From a virus, in IMG/VR virus record IMGVR_UViG_3300044644_001243, positions 1 to 64,000 of that record: a DNA stretch of 64,000 nt; one strand, written 5' to 3'. The notes below the pieces were generated by a model. The model searched no databases. It had not been told where the DNA came from and saw only the letters and a program-made list of their open reading frames with translations. A program made the translations under genes and the position numbers. Shown piece after piece: positions 1 to 8,953 of the stretch (the stretch's first letter is position 1; every line of letters begins with the position of its first letter).

Positions 1-12
1 AATGTTATTTTA

Positions 13-22
13 TAATAAATAT
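13..22 (-). promoter_or_regulatory. late-type motif for a gene beyond the left edge
   Basis: On the minus strand this reads ATATTTATTA followed by an A-rich leader. It is the same motif found before many structural genes in this window. The first 41 bases hold no other feature, so a further minus-strand gene probably starts just outside the window. This is inferred from motif similarity only. Confidence 0.35.
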
Positions 23-41
23 ATTGAGTTGTTAAAATAAA

Positions 42-776
42 CTATAATCCAAATCTAGATTTTGTTGCATTATAGTTTTGCAAGACTTCTGTTGCTGTTA
101 AAGCTTTATTATAAATTGTTATGTTTGAAATCGCACCTTTCCATAACCAACTATTTGTAGTGTTTTTAACAAACCCAACACCTAATGAAAAACTACTATC
201 ACCTACTGATAAAGTTGAAGTGTTTGAACTAGCACCAAAAACAACACCATTTCTGTAAAATTGATTAGTAGTTCCATTACCAACAACAACAATATTAACC
301 CAATCAGTAGTATTAAGAAAACAATTACTAACGGTAAAACTTAAAACTGGTATACCAGCAGTACCTTTTGATGCAAACATAGTAATTGAAGTACCATTAC
401 CAGTACCAAAATAAAAACCTTTTTGACCAGAAGTACCATTATTATTACCTAAAATATACATTTCTATATTTATTACTGATGGTTTCACCCAAGCAGATAT
501 CGTATATATTCCAGTATTTTGTATAAAAGAAAACGAACTTACTGAACCAACATTATCAACATAATCATCTGTACCATCAAATACTATATTACCACCATTA
601 GAACTACTAAATGTAGGACCATTTACTAATGTTCCATTATTTCCATTGCCAGAAATATCTCTCCAAGTTGCAGTTGAAATATATCTATTATATGAATTAT
701 TAGTAGCAACATCTAAATACAACACCAATCCATCTTTAATAATGTTAGGTCCTCTATAATTTTTAGCTGTACTCAT
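42..776 (-). CDS. LamG/concanavalin A-like tail adhesin
   Basis: A 244-residue protein with the layout of a LamG (concanavalin A-like jelly-roll) domain. It has an N-terminal KDGLVLYLD strand, then WRDISGNGNNGTL, then GGNIVFDGTDDYV, and it ends with YNKALTATEVLQNYN. The same landmarks recur in the proteins at 1049-1714 and 1714-2409, so the three are paralogues. Such domains in phage fibres usually bind surface glycans. The role here is inferred from the fold pattern and from the fibre cluster around it. Its start overlaps the stop of the 773-1045 gene by four bases, which indicates translational coupling. It is the last gene of this minus-strand run inside the window. Confidence 0.8.
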   Translation of the reverse strand: MSTAKNYRGPNIIKDGLVLYLDVATNNSYNRYISTATWRDISGNGNNGTLVNGPTFSSSNGGNIVFDGTDDYVDNVGSVSSFSFIQNTGIYTISAWVKPSVINIEMYILGNNNGTSGQKGFYFGTGNGTSITMFASKGTAGIPVLSFTVSNCFLNTTDWVNIVVVGNGTTNQFYRNGVVFGASSNTSTLSVGDSSFSLGVGFVKNTTNSWLWKGAISNITIYNKALTATEVLQNYNATKSRFGL

Positions 777-1045
777 GGCATTGGTCTATCATCAGTCCAT
801 TCTGGGCCATTTAATATTATTGATATTTCATCATAAGTATATGGTCCTTCACTTGTTGTTAAATCTAATACCGATGAAGGTATTTCAACTGAATCCCATT
901 TAACAAATGTTTTGGTACCATCGATTGATTTTCTAACTGTATCAATTGATGTTTCTTGTACTTGAGTAAAATCAATAAGTACTAATTCAGATACATTAAA
1001 TATCATGAATTTTCTGTTTTCGTAATCATTTAAATTTGTTTCCAT
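773..1045 (-). CDS. small fibre-cluster protein, unrecognised
   Basis: A 90-residue acidic protein between two LamG adhesin genes. It contains RKSIDGTKTFVKWD and ends TYDEISIILNGPEWTDDRPMP, with no signal peptide or membrane segment. The size and position would suit a fibre chaperone or small attachment protein, but I recognise no family. It overlaps the next gene by four bases. A late-type motif lies only three bases before its ATG, too close to serve this start in the ordinary way. Confidence 0.65.
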   Translation of the reverse strand: METNLNDYENRKFMIFNVSELVLIDFTQVQETSIDTVRKSIDGTKTFVKWDSVEIPSSVLDLTTSEGPYTYDEISIILNGPEWTDDRPMP

Positions 1046-1048
1046 AAT

Positions 1049-1058
1049 TTATAAATAT
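1049..1058 (-). promoter_or_regulatory. ATATTTATAA motif before the 773-1045 gene
   Basis: A perfect copy of the recurring motif, three bases upstream of the ATG at 1045 and overlapping the end of the next gene. The spacing is too short for an ordinary leader, so it may be fortuitous or may give leaderless transcripts. Confidence 0.3.
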
Positions 1059-1714
1059 CTACCTTTTGTTGCATTATAGTTTTGTAAGACTTCTGTAGCT
1101 GATAACGCTTTATTATAAAATAATATTTGACCTATATTACCAGTTAATGGTAATGGTTGATTTATCCATTTACCAATAACTATTTGAGCTGATGAAGGTG
1201 TGAATGTTCTACTAGCGGTACCATTCTGAGACCCATTATTATAAAATACTTGACTACCATTACTATATGTAGCAACTAGATTATACCAAACATTTGATGA
1301 CATTACAGTTGTCGCTTGTGTAAACCCACCTCCAGGATAGCATTGAAGTAAAAATTTACTTTGATAAATTTCAAAATTCCAACCACTTAAAGAGGCATTA
1401 GCACATTGAAATAACATTTGTTCAGTAGCAATTACACTAGATTTAACCCAAATACTAAATGTAAACTCAGTTGCTGAATTAATTGTTGTTGCTGAATTAA
1501 TTGTTGCGTAATCATCAAAACCATCAAATAATATAGTACCACCATTATTTGAACTAAACACTGGACTATTTACCAATGTAGAATTATTATTTGTGTAGCT
1601 AATATCGTTCCATGCTGTACTTCCACTAACATAAGACGCTTTTTTACCAGCATCTAAATCTAATACTAACCTATCTTTAACTATTCCACCGTAATATGAT
1701 ATTCTTCCAGCCAT
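1049..1714 (-). CDS. LamG/concanavalin A-like tail adhesin
   Basis: A 221-residue paralogue of its neighbours. It opens with VKDRLVLDLDAGKKASYV, has GGTILFDGFDDYATINS in the middle and closes with FYNKALSATEVLQNYNATKGR. The middle carries FTFSIWVKS and WYNLVATYSNGSQVFYNNG, the usual strands of a LamG_3-type jelly roll. It probably forms a receptor-binding tip or decoration on the tail. Its ATG overlaps the stop of the upstream gene 1714-2409 by one base. The paralogues have clearly diverged in the loops while the core is kept. Confidence 0.8.
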   Translation of the reverse strand: MAGRISYYGGIVKDRLVLDLDAGKKASYVSGSTAWNDISYTNNNSTLVNSPVFSSNNGGTILFDGFDDYATINSATTINSATEFTFSIWVKSSVIATEQMLFQCANASLSGWNFEIYQSKFLLQCYPGGGFTQATTVMSSNVWYNLVATYSNGSQVFYNNGSQNGTASRTFTPSSAQIVIGKWINQPLPLTGNIGQILFYNKALSATEVLQNYNATKGRYL

Positions 1715-2409
1715 TATTTCCCAAATCTTGATTTTAATGTGTTATAATTTTGTAAAACTTCAGAATCTGATAATGCTTTATTGTAAAGTTGTACTTGACT
1801 AATTCTTCCACTAAACGCTTGACCAGATATAAATTGATTTCTCCAACCAACAAATAATTTACTATTAGAATGTGCTAATAATGAAGTATTTTCTGGTTGA
1901 TTATATATTAACACACCATTAACATACATTTTTACAGTATTATTAGTATCATCAAATACTGAAACTACATTATACCAAGTATTAATTGAATTTATTATAT
2001 TTGTAGTGGTTTCATGTATTCTAAAACTACCATTATGAAACCAAAAATATAAATTACCATTAGGAGAAGTCGTTAATCCATAATCTAAATCGTTTGTAGC
2101 ACCTTCCTTTGTTATTATATTTTTATAACCAGCTGTAGTTGTTTGATAAATCCAAGCTGATAGTGTTATATTTACTGGTAAAATAATATTAGTTGTACCA
2201 TAATCAATAAAATCATCAGTATTATCAAACACTATACTACCACCATTAGCTGAATTATAAGTCGGTCCGTTTGTTAAACTACCTTTAGCACTAGATTTAC
2301 TTAAATCATTCCATACTGTACCACCACTAACAAATGATTTTGGATTAGCTGCGTCTACATTAAATATAAGACCATCGGTTACTATTTTGGGTGAATATCT
2401 AAATGCCAT
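1714..2409 (-). CDS. LamG/concanavalin A-like tail adhesin
   Basis: A 231-residue protein and the first of three tandem LamG paralogues in transcription order. It shows IVTDGLIFNVDAANPKSFV, WNDLSKSSAKGSLTNGP, GGSIVFDNTDDFIDYG, WYNVVSVFDD and a C-terminal LYNKALSDSEVLQNYN. These are the hallmarks of the LamG_3 family seen in phage and bacterial adhesins. It lies one base downstream of the 631-residue fibre gene, so it is probably co-transcribed. Three divergent copies in a row suggest a swappable set of glycan-binding tips, which is an inference. Confidence 0.82.
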   Translation of the reverse strand: MAFRYSPKIVTDGLIFNVDAANPKSFVSGGTVWNDLSKSSAKGSLTNGPTYNSANGGSIVFDNTDDFIDYGTTNIILPVNITLSAWIYQTTTAGYKNIITKEGATNDLDYGLTTSPNGNLYFWFHNGSFRIHETTTNIINSINTWYNVVSVFDDTNNTVKMYVNGVLIYNQPENTSLLAHSNSKLFVGWRNQFISGQAFSGRISQVQLYNKALSDSEVLQNYNTLKSRFGK

Positions 2410-2410
2410 G

Positions 2411-4306
2411 TTATATACTTCTTACAATTGTTTTTAATGTCCATCCAGCAGTTGTTGCTGAACTACTTAACACTGCATTACTACCAACTACTGCAACTGA
2501 GAATGAAATACCAGCTGTTGTTCCTATATCGTTTGTTGATACATCAGTAGATTGTGCTGTTGTACCACTCCATATAGACATAATTGTTCCAGCTCTAGCA
2601 CCAGTTGAACTTATCACTGTGTAATCAAAGAATGCTCCAGTATAACCACTTGTTGGAATTGAATAAACTGTATTCGTACCAGCTGTAAGTGTTACTTTTA
2701 CAGTTGTATTTAATGAAGGTGCTTGATAACTACCCATTAAAATAGTATTATCAGAGAACACCTCGACAATTGGTAAACCAGAAATATCGTTGACACTAAA
2801 TAATGAACCAGTTAATGAATCGGTAACACTAAATAACTCACCTTGAGAACCAACAACGCTAAATATAGGTGATGTCGTACTATTCCCAGAACCAATAACA
2901 GTTAAAATATTTTGACCAGTTCCAGATGCTGTTAAAGTATTTGCACTTACACCACCAGTGAAGTAAGTTGCTCCAGCTACAGTACCACCAGTAAAAGTAC
3001 CACCACCAGTACTGAAACCAGTTACTGTAAATGTACCACCAGTATTGTTAGTAAATGTAGCGGTACCACTAGTATAAGTACCACCAGTGACTCTTATGTC
3101 AATTGGTAAATTAAAATATGTAGTAGCAGAAATAGTTGTTGCAGTTAAACCATTCGTAAATGTTGTTGGACCAGTAACAGTCCCACCACTAAATGTACTA
3201 CCACCACCAGTACTGAAACCAGTTACAGTAAATGTACCACCAGTGTTATTGGTAAATGTAGCAGTTCCAGAACTATAAGTACCCCCAGTTACTCTTATGT
3301 CAATTGGTAAATTAAAATATGTTGTAGCTGAAACTGTTGTAGCTTTCATCTGACCACCAACACTTGTATCACCAGTTACAGTATAAGAACCATTAAGAGT
3401 TTTACTATTAACCCAAACATTACTACCATTATATGCTGAATATGTTAACAAATCACCATATGTTACCCCAGTTATTTTAACATCGTGTAATTCATCTAAT
3501 TCATACCCATTTTGAATTTGATATTCTATATATCCATTAGTTGGAGAAGTTCTAACTACCTTACCAATATAAACTAAATGATTTGGTGCGTATGGTTTAA
3601 CATTTGTAATATAACCAGCATTAGTTGGGGATAAATAAATTGTTTGTCCATCAGATAAAGTATCTATTGTGAATGGATGTGTTGCAGAAGTTCTTGTATC
3701 TAAATTAGTTATTGAACCAATTGTTACTACATCACCAAAACCATTGTTTGCAATATCATTTTTTAACACACCAAATGTTCTGGCTGATGTCATCTCAGAG
3801 TTCGCTTGTGCTAATAGTATTGTAGGTTTATTCCCCGTTGACCCATTCATATACACTACTTGACCTCTATACATATCTGAACCACTTTGGTTACGACAAT
3901 TAACCACGAATTCAGTCGCTACTGCCGATATACCAGTTAGATTAGAACCATCACCATAATAAGTTGTAGCACTCATAGTATTGGCTGTTAATCCGTTTGT
4001 AAAATTAGTTGGTCCAGTTACTGTACCACCAGTAAACGTTGATGAAGGTAAGTTAAGATATGTAGTAGCAGATATTGTTGTGGCAGAAATAGAAGGTGCG
4101 TATAAACTACCAGTCATTGTGTCACCAGTCCTAGCAACTCTATCCCAACCTATTGGAAGGATTGAATTTGCTGTCGTTCCAGAAGCGTATAATATTCCGT
4201 CAGCTGTATTTATAGCTAACTCACCAAGTCTTAAATCACCAGCTGCTGGTACTTTTCCAGCAACATTTGAACGTTTAAGTAAAAACGTATTATTTCTATT
4301 TGCCAT
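2411..4306 (-). CDS. tail fibre protein with internal repeats
   Basis: A 631-residue fibre. The N-terminus, MANRNNTFLLKRSN then GDLRLGELAINTADGILY, matches the virion-attachment head common in phage fibres. The shaft repeats FTGGTVTGPT, then FTNGLTA, then SATTYFNLPIDIRVTGG and TFTNNTGGTFTVTGF. Two shaft units are nearly identical at DNA level, 201 bases apart. The last 90 residues (AGTNTVYSIPTSGYTGAFFDYTV onward) look like a globular C-terminal tip domain known from other fibres. It has a 130-base leader region upstream. The receptor is unknown. Confidence 0.82.
   Translation of the reverse strand: MANRNNTFLLKRSNVAGKVPAAGDLRLGELAINTADGILYASGTTANSILPIGWDRVARTGDTMTGSLYAPSISATTISATTYLNLPSSTFTGGTVTGPTNFTNGLTANTMSATTYYGDGSNLTGISAVATEFVVNCRNQSGSDMYRGQVVYMNGSTGNKPTILLAQANSEMTSARTFGVLKNDIANNGFGDVVTIGSITNLDTRTSATHPFTIDTLSDGQTIYLSPTNAGYITNVKPYAPNHLVYIGKVVRTSPTNGYIEYQIQNGYELDELHDVKITGVTYGDLLTYSAYNGSNVWVNSKTLNGSYTVTGDTSVGGQMKATTVSATTYFNLPIDIRVTGGTYSSGTATFTNNTGGTFTVTGFSTGGGSTFSGGTVTGPTTFTNGLTATTISATTYFNLPIDIRVTGGTYTSGTATFTNNTGGTFTVTGFSTGGGTFTGGTVAGATYFTGGVSANTLTASGTGQNILTVIGSGNSTTSPIFSVVGSQGELFSVTDSLTGSLFSVNDISGLPIVEVFSDNTILMGSYQAPSLNTTVKVTLTAGTNTVYSIPTSGYTGAFFDYTVISSTGARAGTIMSIWSGTTAQSTDVSTNDIGTTAGISFSVAVVGSNAVLSSSATTAGWTLKTIVRSI
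3001..3335 (-). repeat. two near-identical 200-bp shaft repeats
   Basis: Bases 3001-3134 and 3202-3335 match closely at an offset of 201 bases (67 codons). Both encode IDIRVTGGTY, TATFTNNTGGTFTVTGF and the segment before them. A third, partial and more diverged copy lies near 3969-4095. Such in-frame repeats could change fibre length by recombination. Confidence 0.8.
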
Positions 4307-4436
4307 GTATATAATGGTATGTCTTAAAAATCTCTATAAAGAGTTATGTGTATGGGTTATGTAACCTCTATAAAATAAATATGCACAATCGTTAAATTGT
4401 GCATATTATAATTATGATATTTTTAAAGTAAATCTT
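4307..4436. promoter_or_regulatory. 130-bp intergenic region with several dyads
   Basis: Apart from the hairpin at 4378-4407, this gap holds a GGTTA-TG-TAACC dyad (4355-4366) and a small CTCT-ATAA-AGAG hairpin (4332-4343). CTCTATAAA is repeated directly at 4332-4340 and 4366-4374. A late-like ATATTTATTT (minus, 4373-4382) overlaps the hairpin arm. A leader or operator for the fibre gene starting at 4306 is plausible but unproven. Confidence 0.35.
4378..4407 (-). terminator. hairpin downstream of the 4437-5846 gene
   Basis: A perfect 12-bp stem (AATATGCACAAT / ATTGTGCATATT) with a six-base loop lies about 30 bases after the stop at 4437. On the minus strand it is followed by TTTATTTTAT, a broken T tract. 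It is a likely weak intrinsic terminator or RNA-stabilising hairpin. Confidence 0.55.
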
Positions 4437-5846
4437 TTAATAAGTACCGCCATCTAAAACATCGTTTTCAGCCAATACTCTCACACCATTTGGTGAGTTT
4501 TTGTCATAGTTAGTATTTCTAATTATAATATCACCAACTTGTGTGAATATGTTTCTATTCGCATTACCAGTTGAAGAAGTATATTCAGTGTTAGGGCTTA
4601 AATTAGCGTTTGTGTATGATAAACCAATATTTAAAGTTGTTGCTGTGTTTGCAATACCAGAACCATCTTGAATTGTCCAACCAGCACCTAACGAAGTAGA
4701 CGTAGTATTTCCAGTAGGGTTATAGTTAAGTGTGATGTTATCATCTTCTACATATAATTGACTAGTAAATGCTGAAATGGAAGGACCAAATACTGTTAAT
4801 GAACCTTGAACAACTGCATCACCAGCAACACTTAACCCACCAGTACCAACACTAACTGAACCATCAGAAGGTACACTAAATGCATTTGTAGAAGCGTTGT
4901 AAGTAAACCCAGCTTCGTCTGTTAACAAACCATTAGTACCAACATAAACAACTCTACCAGCTGTTAAATTAGATAATGTTAAACCAGAAACTGTAGTAAA
5001 TTGAATTGGTAAATCAGCTTGACCTTGATTTTGTTTAATTGTAAACGTATTTGTTGTAGGTGAATAAGTAAATCCAGTAACAAATGTATCAGTTGTAGCT
5101 AAACCAGTAACACTAAAAGAACTATTATTATTATTAGTTAATGTAATTGTACCAGCATTAAATGTACCACCAGTTACATAAATGTCGCTTAACCCAGTAA
5201 TCGTTACGTCTGTTGTATTTCTTCTATTCAATAGTAACGAACCACTAGGACCAGTATAAGAAATAGTACCAGCTGTAACATAAATGTCGTTATTTTGTGT
5301 ATAAGAAGTTAAACTACTATAATTAACGATATCATTAGCACTACTAGCAGCACTACTTACAGTACCATTTGTTAAATTTAATGTAGTGGCAGATAGAGTA
5401 CCATTAACCGTCAACCCAGTCATTGTATTAACAAGAACCGATAAATCAGATTGACCTTGGTTTTGTTTAACGGTTAAAATGTTATTTGAGTAAGTTAATC
5501 CAGTTACGTAAGTATCAACACCAGAAATTGTACTAATATCAGCAACAACAAAACCATTTGTAGTACCAGATAAAAATTTACCAGTTAAGTTAGTAAGACC
5601 ACCATATGATGTAATCTGATTTCTAATTTTTAAATTATAAAGATTAGAACCTACTTCAAAAAAGTTTGCGTTACCACCAGTACCAGCTGGAACCCAGTCA
5701 TTTGTACCAGTAGTTACACCAGATAACATCATAATACCAGCAGCGGTATTAACAATTGGTTCACCAGCATATAGCGTAGCACCAGAAAAAGGAGCTGACG
5801 AATTTGCATTATTTTTTAGTATAAACCTAGTATTTCTATTTGCCAT
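4437..5846 (-). CDS. tail fibre protein
   Basis: A 469-residue fibre. Its N-terminus MANRNTRFILKNN then TLYAGEPIVNTAAGIMML resembles that of the 631-residue fibre, which suggests the same attachment site. The shaft uses repeated modules of the type DTFVTGFTYSPTTNTFTIKQ and VTGGTFNAGTITLTNNN. The same modules occur in the fibres at 17593-20709 and 20746-22062. The C-terminus ends VLDGGTY, closely matching the LLGGTY end of the next protein. A terminator-like hairpin follows. Confidence 0.78.
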   Translation of the reverse strand: MANRNTRFILKNNANSSAPFSGATLYAGEPIVNTAAGIMMLSGVTTGTNDWVPAGTGGNANFFEVGSNLYNLKIRNQITSYGGLTNLTGKFLSGTTNGFVVADISTISGVDTYVTGLTYSNNILTVKQNQGQSDLSVLVNTMTGLTVNGTLSATTLNLTNGTVSSAASSANDIVNYSSLTSYTQNNDIYVTAGTISYTGPSGSLLLNRRNTTDVTITGLSDIYVTGGTFNAGTITLTNNNNSSFSVTGLATTDTFVTGFTYSPTTNTFTIKQNQGQADLPIQFTTVSGLTLSNLTAGRVVYVGTNGLLTDEAGFTYNASTNAFSVPSDGSVSVGTGGLSVAGDAVVQGSLTVFGPSISAFTSQLYVEDDNITLNYNPTGNTTSTSLGAGWTIQDGSGIANTATTLNIGLSYTNANLSPNTEYTSSTGNANRNIFTQVGDIIIRNTNYDKNSPNGVRVLAENDVLDGGTY

Positions 5847-5860
5847 TTTTAATTGTTTTT

Positions 5861-5870
5861 ATATAAATAT
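5861..5870 (-). promoter_or_regulatory. late-type motif before 4437-5846
   Basis: Reads ATATTTATAT on the minus strand, 14 bases upstream of the ATG. One mismatch to the consensus ATATTTATAA inferred in this window. Confidence 0.45.
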
Positions 5871-5879
5871 ATTATTTTT

Positions 5880-6527
5880 TTAATAAGTTCCACCCAAAAG
5901 AGCGTCATCTTGTATTATTGAATTATTTGCTGTGATTTGTCTTAAATTACCTAGAGAATCATTACCTAAATCTAATGTAGGTGTTGTCACTTTAATAGTT
6001 GAAGTCCAAACAGTAGATGTTCCACTAACAGTATTTATATCTCTAAATCTTTTAGATGAAGTACCAACATCAATAGTAGCGTCTAAGTTTGGTGTTAGAT
6101 TAGTGTTAAAAATTGTTTGACCACTAGATAAACTAATTTGAGTGTCACCACTACAACTAATTAATTTATTTGTCTGTACTGATGTACAAGCACTTATTGT
6201 AGTTGCTGATAAACCAGCAGTAAAGGTTGTTAAACCATTTACAGTACCACCAGTAAAAGCAGAACTTACTATATCAGATATAGTAGCAAAGACATTAGTA
6301 CTACTAGGTGATGTAGCACCAGTAATAGCATTAAATTGGTTTTGAGTTAAAGTAAAACCCCCACTGTTATTTGTTTCCCATGTAGCAATACCATCTTTAT
6401 TGATGTATAATATTGCTGTATCTAAATTTACGAACAATGTACCCTTAGAGGAAATGTGTGTTGGAACACCATTCCCATTTTGTATAAGAATTACACCAAT
6501 TGATATCGACCTAATGTTAGTTGCCAT
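5880..6527 (-). CDS. short tail fibre-like protein
   Basis: A 215-residue protein. The N-terminus has SSKGTLFVNLDTAILYINKDG, the same attachment-type pattern as the larger fibres. Next comes a collagen-like FTGGTVNGLTTFTAGLSATT segment, then NKLISCSGDTQISLSSG, which is shared with the 6556-7362 protein. It ends DDALLGGTY. It is probably a short fibre or fibre adaptor. A 28-base gap with a perfect late-type motif separates it from the upstream gene. Confidence 0.7.
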   Translation of the reverse strand: MATNIRSISIGVILIQNGNGVPTHISSKGTLFVNLDTAILYINKDGIATWETNNSGGFTLTQNQFNAITGATSPSSTNVFATISDIVSSAFTGGTVNGLTTFTAGLSATTISACTSVQTNKLISCSGDTQISLSSGQTIFNTNLTPNLDATIDVGTSSKRFRDINTVSGTSTVWTSTIKVTTPTLDLGNDSLGNLRQITANNSIIQDDALLGGTY

Positions 6528-6539
6528 CTACTTATTTAT

Positions 6540-6549
6540 TTATAAATAT
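6540..6549 (-). promoter_or_regulatory. late-type motif before 5880-6527
   Basis: A perfect ATATTTATAA on the minus strand, 12 bases upstream of the ATG. It extends into a 12-base palindrome that also contains the T4-like late box TATAAATA. Confidence 0.55.
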
Positions 6550-6555
6550 TAAACC

Positions 6556-7362
6556 TTAGCTTATAATCTCCCAATTTGAAGACCATGTATAATTTTTTGC
6601 TGTTTCACCACTAATAATAATTGATAAATTACCACTATTTGCAGAGTAAACAATTGAGTTTGGTGTCATTCCACTAGAAATTCTATCAAAATCAGAATTT
6701 TCACCTATTATTGTTAACACACCAGATGTTTTATTTAATGCCAATGTTCTTTTCCAGAACCCATAGTTAGTAGAACTATTGTATGCGTTAACATATGAAA
6801 CAAAAAATGTGTTAGAATTATCTTTAATTGCAGTTACTGTATCAATAATTAATGTTTGGTTAGATATCGTTTGACCAGTATTACTTAAAAAAGTTCTAAC
6901 TGGTAGTTCAACATCTATTTTTTGGTTATCATTTCTAGTGTAACTTAAAATTTTTGTTGTTTTATTAAATGTACCACCAGTAATATAATAATCAGTAACG
7001 CCAGTTATATTTAAAGAACTACCATTACCCTTAAATAAAGTTAAAGTATCTGTATTATTATTAAATGTACCCCCAGTTATTGATTGATTTGAAGTAGTCG
7101 ATATTATTATGTCAAAAAGATTTGTACTACCACTATAATATGTTGCAGCGTTAAAAGTATTTCCACTAATATTTTCACCACTAACATTACCATCAAATAT
7201 TATAGTTCCAGTACCCATAATAATTTGGGTATCACCGCTACATGAAGCGAATGAATTACTAAAAATTGCGGTACATGCTGAAACTGTAGGTATATCACCA
7301 CTTAATGATAAAGCTTCAATAATAAAAGTTTCATTTACGTCATAATTATACAGATATCCCAT
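6556..7362 (-). CDS. fibre-associated structural protein
   Basis: A 268-residue protein. Residues 25-60 (SACTAIFSNSFASCSGDTQI) match a segment of the 215-residue protein. It also has the fibre module FNNNTDTLTLFKGNGSSLNITGVTDYYITGG. The C-terminal 90 residues (AIKDNSNTFFVSYVNAYN to the end) look like a separate beta domain. Its start overlaps the stop of the 7362-8420 gene by one base. It is probably part of the same distal tail assembly; the exact role is unknown. Confidence 0.65.
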   Translation of the reverse strand: MGYLYNYDVNETFIIEALSLSGDIPTVSACTAIFSNSFASCSGDTQIIMGTGTIIFDGNVSGENISGNTFNAATYYSGSTNLFDIIISTTSNQSITGGTFNNNTDTLTLFKGNGSSLNITGVTDYYITGGTFNKTTKILSYTRNDNQKIDVELPVRTFLSNTGQTISNQTLIIDTVTAIKDNSNTFFVSYVNAYNSSTNYGFWKRTLALNKTSGVLTIIGENSDFDRISSGMTPNSIVYSANSGNLSIIISGETAKNYTWSSNWEIIS

Positions 7363-8420
7363 TACAATGTACTTCCTATTAATCTAAAACTTCCATTTGA
7401 ATAGAAGTTTTTATAAATTCTTATTACAACAGTATCACTACCATTTATAGTAATTGGTGTGGTTAAAACTGTGCCATCAAAAACAACAGAACCATTAATT
7501 GAAATGACTATCCTATTTATGTCCACAACATCTTTTAATTGCGTTATATAAGCACCATATTGTGATACAAATGAAAATCTAGGTTCAGATTTTGATTTGA
7601 ATAAAAAGTTAAAAGTAAGGGAATTACCTCTTTTAACTGGTTCAAATATAACGTCATTGTATATTTTGTCAGTAGCTATTTCTAAAGTAACCATTTGTCT
7701 GTTTATTGTTGGCACTATTTCATAATCATTTTCATCTAAAATATAACCTAACAACTTCATTTCAAACAATTGAACATAAAATCTTCTATTTTCAAAATCA
7801 TCAATATTACTTTCATCACCGATTGACTCTAAATGCAGCGGCATAGGGTGGCCATTTACGTTTATGTAACACTGTCTAGATTGAAAAGCTCTTTGAATTA
7901 ATCTATTAAACTCATTCAAATCTTTCATTCTGTTAGTAAACAATCTCACTTCATATGACATATCAACTGAAGTAGGTTGCGGTACTTTATAAACATCAAC
8001 ACCACGTCTAACACCGTCCCAAGTAGGAACCTTCATATATGTATAAGTTCTATTTACTGGAATATTCCATAACCCAGCTTGGTTTTGACCTTGTTGAATA
8101 TCTGGTTTTCTAACAATTGTAATAAATGGTAATTCAATGTTTTTAAATTTATCGGAAAATTGCCATGTTTTGCTAAACTCTGTCCATCTTTGAATAGTTA
8201 AAAATATAACTGGAACTTTCTTACCATCGATATTTAAAGATATCCTTTTATCGCTGTTTATAAACTCTAAGAAAGTTTGGTCCATATCTTCCTCTAGGAC
8301 ACCTCTAGGTAAAAAGGTACCATTATCAGCAATCCCATCCAAAATTTCTTGTCGTCTTTCTGGACCTACTTTCTGATTTGTAATTTTTATTCCCGTTTTA
8401 AATCCTTTAGGTACACTCAT
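7362..8420 (-). CDS. virion structural protein, unrecognised
   Basis: A 352-residue protein without repeats or a membrane segment. The N-terminal 250 residues are mixed and Arg/Asp rich, with features such as FLEFINSDKRI, LNEFNRLIQRAFQSRQCY and FENRRFYVQLFEMKLLGYIL. The last 100 residues look like a beta sandwich (ISINGSVVFDG, SDTVVIRIYKNFYSNGSF). It sits between the neck-like 172-residue protein and the fibres, so a tail or baseplate role is likely. I do not recognise the family with certainty. Confidence 0.6.
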   Translation of the reverse strand: MSVPKGFKTGIKITNQKVGPERRQEILDGIADNGTFLPRGVLEEDMDQTFLEFINSDKRISLNIDGKKVPVIFLTIQRWTEFSKTWQFSDKFKNIELPFITIVRKPDIQQGQNQAGLWNIPVNRTYTYMKVPTWDGVRRGVDVYKVPQPTSVDMSYEVRLFTNRMKDLNEFNRLIQRAFQSRQCYINVNGHPMPLHLESIGDESNIDDFENRRFYVQLFEMKLLGYILDENDYEIVPTINRQMVTLEIATDKIYNDVIFEPVKRGNSLTFNFLFKSKSEPRFSFVSQYGAYITQLKDVVDINRIVISINGSVVFDGTVLTTPITINGSDTVVIRIYKNFYSNGSFRLIGSTL

Positions 8421-8426
8421 TGTTTA

Positions 8427-8945
8427 TTACATTCCATTAAATTCGCTAGAATCAACTGCTGCACAAACAATCGTTCTATATGCTGCTTTGTATCCCATTA
8501 TTGTGTGTTGATTATCATAATTTTTAATACCGTCATTAACAACACTAAAGTATCTTATTTCCGTTTCGCTTACTGGGTAACCTATATAATCACCATAATA
8601 AATATTTGTATCTAATTCACTTAATTGACTATCATAAATACCAAATGTAAATTGACCATCTTGTAAATATCTTAACATACCTTCATTGTATGCTTTATTT
8701 TCTGCTGCGGCCATCATCGGAGCCACTTTAAGTTCAACTGGCGGTAAAAACTTAATACCATCAATAGGTGCTTCACCATATACATTATCAGATGCTGACA
8801 TTTCTCTATCAACACTATATAAAATTATAGTAAAATTACCATCACCTTCTACGGCCTCTCTACCCATAGAAATTTCTAGATTAAAATCCTCATTTGAGAA
8901 GAATTTATTTATCCTAGTAATCGGTGTTATTTTGTTATTTCCCAT
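8427..8945 (-). CDS. virion structural protein, possibly neck/head completion
   Basis: A 172-residue protein and the first gene of the minus-strand structural run. It has ISMGREAVEGDGNFTIILYSVD near the start and YGDYIGYPVSETEIRYFSVVND later. That second stretch is a beta-barrel-like pattern that recalls small neck proteins of tailed phages. A perfect late-type motif lies eight bases upstream. The neck assignment is a low-confidence inference; a baseplate or tail-terminator protein would fit as well. Confidence 0.55.
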   Translation of the reverse strand: MGNNKITPITRINKFFSNEDFNLEISMGREAVEGDGNFTIILYSVDREMSASDNVYGEAPIDGIKFLPPVELKVAPMMAAAENKAYNEGMLRYLQDGQFTFGIYDSQLSELDTNIYYGDYIGYPVSETEIRYFSVVNDGIKNYDNQHTIMGYKAAYRTIVCAAVDSSEFNGM

Positions 8946-8953
8946 ATCTTTAT

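Noticed and set aside
2403-4364. Several plus-strand frames (2403-2624, 3087-3278, 3669-3863, 3981-4364)
   Set aside because: Val/Pro-rich shadows of the minus-strand fibre at 2411-4306. They have no proper leader, and fibre repeats leave few stops on the other strand.
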